The notes under the pieces were generated by a model, which worked only from the letters and a program-made list of their open reading frames with translations, did not search any database and was not told the DNA's origin. The position numbers and the translations under genes were made by a program. Shown here piece by piece: positions 61,371 to 64,000 of a stretch of DNA of 64,000 nt (positions are counted from its first letter, which is position 1; every line of letters begins with the position of its first letter). The stretch is from assembly GCA_902798585.1 (NCBI GenBank), contig CADBXF010000010.1, positions 66,668 through 130,667 on the forward strand, in the 5' to 3' direction. This DNA comes from an uncultured Lachnospiraceae bacterium (GTDB taxonomy: Bacteria; Bacillota; Clostridia; Lachnospirales; Lachnospiraceae).

Positions 61371-62351
61371 TTATCTCGCACGGAAGCTGTTCATCCACTG
61401 CGTGATTACAGTCTCGGCTTCCGCCCGGTTGTCTTCGCTGTAGGTGATATGGAATGTGAAGACAATGTTGTCCTCTGTAAGGAACACATCCGTAAACAAA
61501 AGCTTCTTTCCCGAATCCGGCTCTTCAACATGCAGCAGACTGAAAGTCCTTCCGCCTGCAGTGCGCTCCTCGGTTGCAAGCTTTGCCTTCTCCGAGAGCC
61601 CGATTCTCGTGCTGCACAACGGGCCGGCATTTTCCGTGAAAAATGTCGCCCAGCTCTGGCAGAAACAGTCGGAAGCGGAGTCGTACTTCATATCAACCAT
61701 CAGAGTAAACATTTCGAGAGAATATTCCTCTTCCGCTTTTGCTTTCTCGTATTCCGACGAAAGCATCGAACCCTGTTCGGACAATTCCGCATCCACCGGA
61801 GAATATCCCTGGATCTCAATTCCGATTCGTTCCTTCGGATATTCGAGATTCGGATACACCATACCGGCATAGCCGATGTAATCGAGCGCTTCATCAACAG
61901 TAGCAAACGACTTGTACAGCGATGTCGGAAGCTTGCTGGACGCGAATCTCTGCATCTCCGGAAGCTTCAGGAAATCATCATACTGTTTCTTGATTTCCTT
62001 CGGTGCATTTTTGATTTCACCGTGGAATGCCGACATCGGAATCTTGACATCCTCAATCGTTGTATACTCTACCGTCGTTGTTCCGTCACCGTCTGTTCCG
62101 TTCTCACGCAGGATTCTGAACAAACCTTTCACACCTCCCGCCGCGTATGCTGCAATACTGCTTAACAGCAAAACCGCACAGACTGCAATCAGGAACATAT
62201 TTCTTCGTCTGCGCGGTGACGACATTTTCGTCTCCCGCTTCGCTTCGCCCTGAATCACAACCGACGGGCCTGTTTCCGCAAACGGATTGGACTCTGCGAT
62301 AAATGCATCGTCAATTTTGCCGAGCGCATCGATCAATTGCTCTTCTTTCAT
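61371..62351 (-). CDS. Membrane anti-sigma factor-like protein
   Basis: A 326-residue protein with a short cytoplasmic N-terminus (MKEEQLIDALGKIDDAFIAES), one membrane segment (about 52-72, FLIAVCAVLLLSSIAAYAAG) and a large outer domain (SLYKSFATVDEALDYIGYAG ... GIEIQGYSPVDAELSEQGSM ... FTFHITYSEDN). It directly follows the ECF sigma gene with an ATGA overlap, the standard place for a cognate anti-sigma factor. No ZAS cysteine motif is present, so sigma binding must be of another kind. The outer domain is DUF4367-like at best; family not certain. Confidence 0.75.
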   Translation of the reverse strand: MKEEQLIDALGKIDDAFIAESNPFAETGPSVVIQGEAKRETKMSSPRRRRNMFLIAVCAVLLLSSIAAYAAGGVKGLFRILRENGTDGDGTTTVEYTTIEDVKIPMSAFHGEIKNAPKEIKKQYDDFLKLPEMQRFASSKLPTSLYKSFATVDEALDYIGYAGMVYPNLEYPKERIGIEIQGYSPVDAELSEQGSMLSSEYEKAKAEEEYSLEMFTLMVDMKYDSASDCFCQSWATFFTENAGPLCSTRIGLSEKAKLATEERTAGGRTFSLLHVEEPDSGKKLLFTDVFLTEDNIVFTFHITYSEDNRAEAETVITQWMNSFRAR

Positions 62352-62908
62352 GACATAAAACCCTCCTTTTCCAAATACTCCCGCAGTTTTCTCCGGGTTC
62401 GGAACAACACGGTCTTGGCGTTTGCCTCACTGATTCCGCAGGACTGTGCAATTTCCCTGACCGGACAGAACCAATAGTATCTGCCCAGAAACAGTTTCCG
62501 CACTTCCGCTGTCTGCTCAGCCAAAAACCGTTCAATCGCCTCGGTAAGCAGCGTCTCCTCGAGCGCTCTCTCCGGCGACGAATCCCCCGCGAACACTTCC
62601 GAGAGTTCCTCAAGAGAAACCGCATATTCCTGCGCCTGCCGCTTCTTTCTTGTATTGTTTCGCAAACGGTCGATTGCTTTCTTCCGGGCAATCCGACACA
62701 GAAATGCCCCGAGGTGCGCAGGCACTGCGGAAGGCACCGCATCCCATGCCGCCAGATAAGTGTCATTCACACACTCTTCCGCGTCTTCCCGGTCATTCAG
62801 GATTTGCATCGCAACACGCATGAGCATGCCCTGATATCGCGCGGCCGTCGCTGAAATCGCAGCCTCATCGCGGTTTTGATACAAATCCGTTAATTCCGCA
62901 TCTGTCAT
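62348..62908 (-). CDS. ECF-type RNA polymerase sigma factor
   Basis: A 186-residue ECF sigma factor. Region 2: ARYQGMLMRVAMQILNDREDAEECVNDTYLAAWDAVP (core binding and -10 recognition) and RIARKKAIDRLRNNTRKKR. Region 4: FLAEQTAEVRKLFLGRYYWF, REIAQSCGISEANAKTVLFRTRRKLREYL (helix-turn-helix for -35). It probably controls an envelope response with the anti-sigma encoded by the overlapping next gene. ATG with a strong aaaggagg site. An ECF-type promoter lies just upstream, so it likely activates its own gene. Confidence 0.92.
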   Translation of the reverse strand: MTDAELTDLYQNRDEAAISATAARYQGMLMRVAMQILNDREDAEECVNDTYLAAWDAVPSAVPAHLGAFLCRIARKKAIDRLRNNTRKKRQAQEYAVSLEELSEVFAGDSSPERALEETLLTEAIERFLAEQTAEVRKLFLGRYYWFCPVREIAQSCGISEANAKTVLFRTRRKLREYLEKEGFMS

Positions 62909-62941
62909 AGGCGCCTCCTTTCTTTGTTTCTCACCCCATAT

Positions 62942-62968
62942 GTCGACAAAACCGGCGCCGGGGTTACA
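62942..62968 (-). promoter_or_regulatory. ECF-type promoter upstream of the sigma factor gene
   Basis: Minus strand TGTAAC, 17 bases, CGAC. This matches the consensus known for Bacillus SigX (TGTAAC-N17-CGAC) and, more loosely, other ECF sigmas. No good sigma-A promoter is visible in the same 160-base gap. The start would be near 62934, leaving a leader of about 25 bases. Autoregulation is the natural reading. Confidence 0.65.
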
Positions 62969-63045
62969 ACGGAGACGGCAAAATCTTTATTCGGCAAAAC
63001 ATTTTCCGAAGCATTCGGCCTGCATTATCTTCCCTGTGTACCTAC

Positions 63046-63074
63046 GAAAAATGCGGTGACTCTCCGTTCACCGC
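63046..63074 (-). terminator. Terminator overlapping the PPTase stop codon
   Basis: Minus-strand stem GCGGTGA/TCACCGC with loop of 8, followed by ATTTTTC. The TGA stop of the phosphopantetheinyl transferase is part of the 5' arm. Confidence 0.85.
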
Positions 63075-63640
63075 ATTCGGGCTGTTCTTACAAAATATTC
63101 CTCGCCTTCATGCAAACAGCTCCAAACGGTCATCCGATATCCGCACACCCGAAGTTCGTCAAACGGTATCGTGATTCCCTTTCCGAGCAGTTTCGCAATC
63201 GCCTCTTTGGCCGTCCATACATCTGCGAGATACCGGGCCGCCGCATGGTCCGGCAACGCGCGGTATGCAGTCATTTCGGCTTCATTTAGAATCTTTCGGG
63301 CAACCTTCGTTCCGGTAAACCGCGACACCCGCTCAATATCAAGTCCGACCGGCTCCTCTGCAATCGCACATGCAATCAGCTCGCCGCTGTGGGAAATGCT
63401 GTAGCACGGGCCGTCTGCGAGATACGGCTTTCCCTCGTCGGTATATCGAACCGGCAGCGGTCCCTCCGGAACCGCAAACGAAGACTCTGCGAGCGCATGC
63501 CGCAGAAGCCCCGCACCTGCCAGGATTTCCCGCCGTCGTACAGAGCTTTTCGCCCTCGCGTATTCCTCCGCGCGCCGCTCGTCCGAAAGCGCGGGATCGG
63601 TATTCGCAAAATGTTCGATTGTCGAAAGAAAGATTCGCAT
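63068..63640 (-). CDS. Sfp-type 4'-phosphopantetheinyl transferase
   Basis: A 190-residue enzyme that transfers phosphopantetheine from CoA to carrier proteins. Motifs: CYSISHSGELIACAIA, VGLDIERVSRF (G-x-D-x-E, magnesium) and DVWTAKEAIAKLLGKG (W-x-x-K-E-A-x-x-K). The overall length and an N-terminal half (ILAGAGLLRHALAESS) fit the Sfp group, usually serving polyketide or peptide synthases, but it could also be the only carrier-protein activator. Start ATG 63638-63640 with gaggagag. It follows the metallophosphoesterase gene by 8 bases. Confidence 0.9.
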   Translation of the reverse strand: MRIFLSTIEHFANTDPALSDERRAEEYARAKSSVRRREILAGAGLLRHALAESSFAVPEGPLPVRYTDEGKPYLADGPCYSISHSGELIACAIAEEPVGLDIERVSRFTGTKVARKILNEAEMTAYRALPDHAAARYLADVWTAKEAIAKLLGKGITIPFDELRVCGYRMTVWSCLHEGEEYFVRTARMR

Positions 63641-63648
63641 ACCTCTCC

Positions 63649-64000
63649 TCACTTTGCGTCCGTTATCTTGATTACTACATATTCGGACTTTGTCCCTGTT
63701 TTTATCGAGCAGCCCCAGGTTCCGACGCCCGTGCTCACGACAAAGGAAGTGCCGCCGACGGTACGGGTCCCCGCATAACAATCCGCATCGCCGAAGAAAC
63801 CGGTCATAACTCCCTGCAACATCCGAATCGGCATCAGATAGCCTCCGTGCATATGTCCGCACAGCACAAGGTCCGCGCCGCTTTTTGCTTCTTTTTCAAA
63901 ATCGTTCGGCTGATGGTCGAGGACAACAATGAACTTTGACCGGTCAAGCTCCCGCGTCAGTTCCGAAATTCCGGCTCTTTCCTCTGTTCTGTCCTTCCGC
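63649..64000 (-). CDS. Metallophosphoesterase, C-terminal part (cut by window edge)
   Basis: The reading frame enters from the right edge and ends at TGA 63649-63651; 116 codons are visible. FIVVLDHQPNDFEKEAKSGADL contains one metal-binding His, and VLCGHMHGGYLMP is the C-terminal GHxHGG metal motif of calcineurin-like phosphoesterases. The pattern DHQP plus CGHMHGG and the tail GGTSFVVSTGVGTWGCSIK resemble the YkuE/YaeI group of membrane-associated phosphoesterases. Substrate cannot be named. Probably co-transcribed with the PPTase gene that follows. Confidence 0.85.
   Translation of the reverse strand, partial: RKDRTEERAGISELTRELDRSKFIVVLDHQPNDFEKEAKSGADLVLCGHMHGGYLMPIRMLQGVMTGFFGDADCYAGTRTVGGTSFVVSTGVGTWGCSIKTGTKSEYVVIKITDAK

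Overview
This is a stretch of ordinary chromosome from a bacterium of the Bacillota (Firmicutes), class Clostridia, most like a Lachnospiraceae member. The evidence is gene content and order: hrcA-grpE-dnaK-dnaJ-prmA-rsmE behind a perfect CIRCE operator, rpsT/lepA/hemW upstream of it, hisZ with short-form hisG, a three-domain HisIE-type protein, ireB-ruvX-DUF1292-rnj-mltG-like-trmR-trhP, type-2 argC with argJ, and S/T/P-rich linkers in lipoproteins. G+C is about half by eye. Nearly all genes lie on the minus strand; only an HPr-like gene, argG and two tRNA genes are on the plus strand. The gpr and spoIIP genes that normally sit between rpsT and lepA in spore formers are absent, which hints at a non-sporulating lineage. 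I see no prophage, insertion sequence or CRISPR array.

Layout, left to right (most transcription runs right to left). 1-900: start of nusA and rimP with a leader hairpin. 0.9-6.2 kb: histidine operon hisZ-hisG-hisD-hisB-hisIE plus a 49-residue membrane peptide gene, under a strong promoter whose start point lies in a repeated-half-site operator. 6.3-18.8 kb: recU, three RNA-modification enzymes, an HAD phosphatase, an alarmone synthetase, a PFL/ACT pair, a metallo-hydrolase, coaE, polA and an anti-sigma-like protein. 18.8-25.6 kb: tRNA-Leu, a tandem pair of MutS-like ATPases, two secreted CBM9-like proteins, and the tRNA wobble-uridine hydroxylase and methylase. 25.6-30.3 kb: mltG-like, RNase J, DUF1292, ruvX, ireB, mtaB. 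30.4-35 kb: HPr-like, thiI, nifS-type desulfurase, rsmE, prmA. 35-44.8 kb: dnaJ, dnaK, grpE, hrcA, hemW, lepA, tRNA-Ser, rpsT, holA. 44.8-52.6 kb: psd, pssA, comEC, a GerMN lipoprotein, a two-component system, comEA. 52.7-59.4 kb: argD, argB, argJ, argC, maf, argG. 59.4-64 kb: an orphan solute-binding lipoprotein, an anti-sigma/ECF-sigma pair with its own ECF-type promoter, a phosphopantetheinyl transferase and a partial metallophosphoesterase.

The most striking direct observation is that four conserved genes (hisIE, the nifS-type desulfurase, dnaJ, dnaK) are each split across two frames. In three of them a conserved block is missing at the break; in dnaJ a one- or two-base change is enough. 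Because dnaK and dnaJ are core chaperones, assembly or sequencing error is the leading explanation, but it must be settled before any of these genes is used. The most interesting possible uncharacterised system is the pair of MutS-like ATPases (18.9-22.0 kb). Both carry Asn where the Walker B motif normally has Asp, and the first one reads into the antisense of tRNA-Leu, whose T-loop supplies its stop codon. Other points of note are the his operator, the self-regulating ECF promoter, an HPr-like protein with no phosphorylatable histidine, an MltG-like protein with no catalytic domain, and an anti-sigma-like gene in the polA operon.
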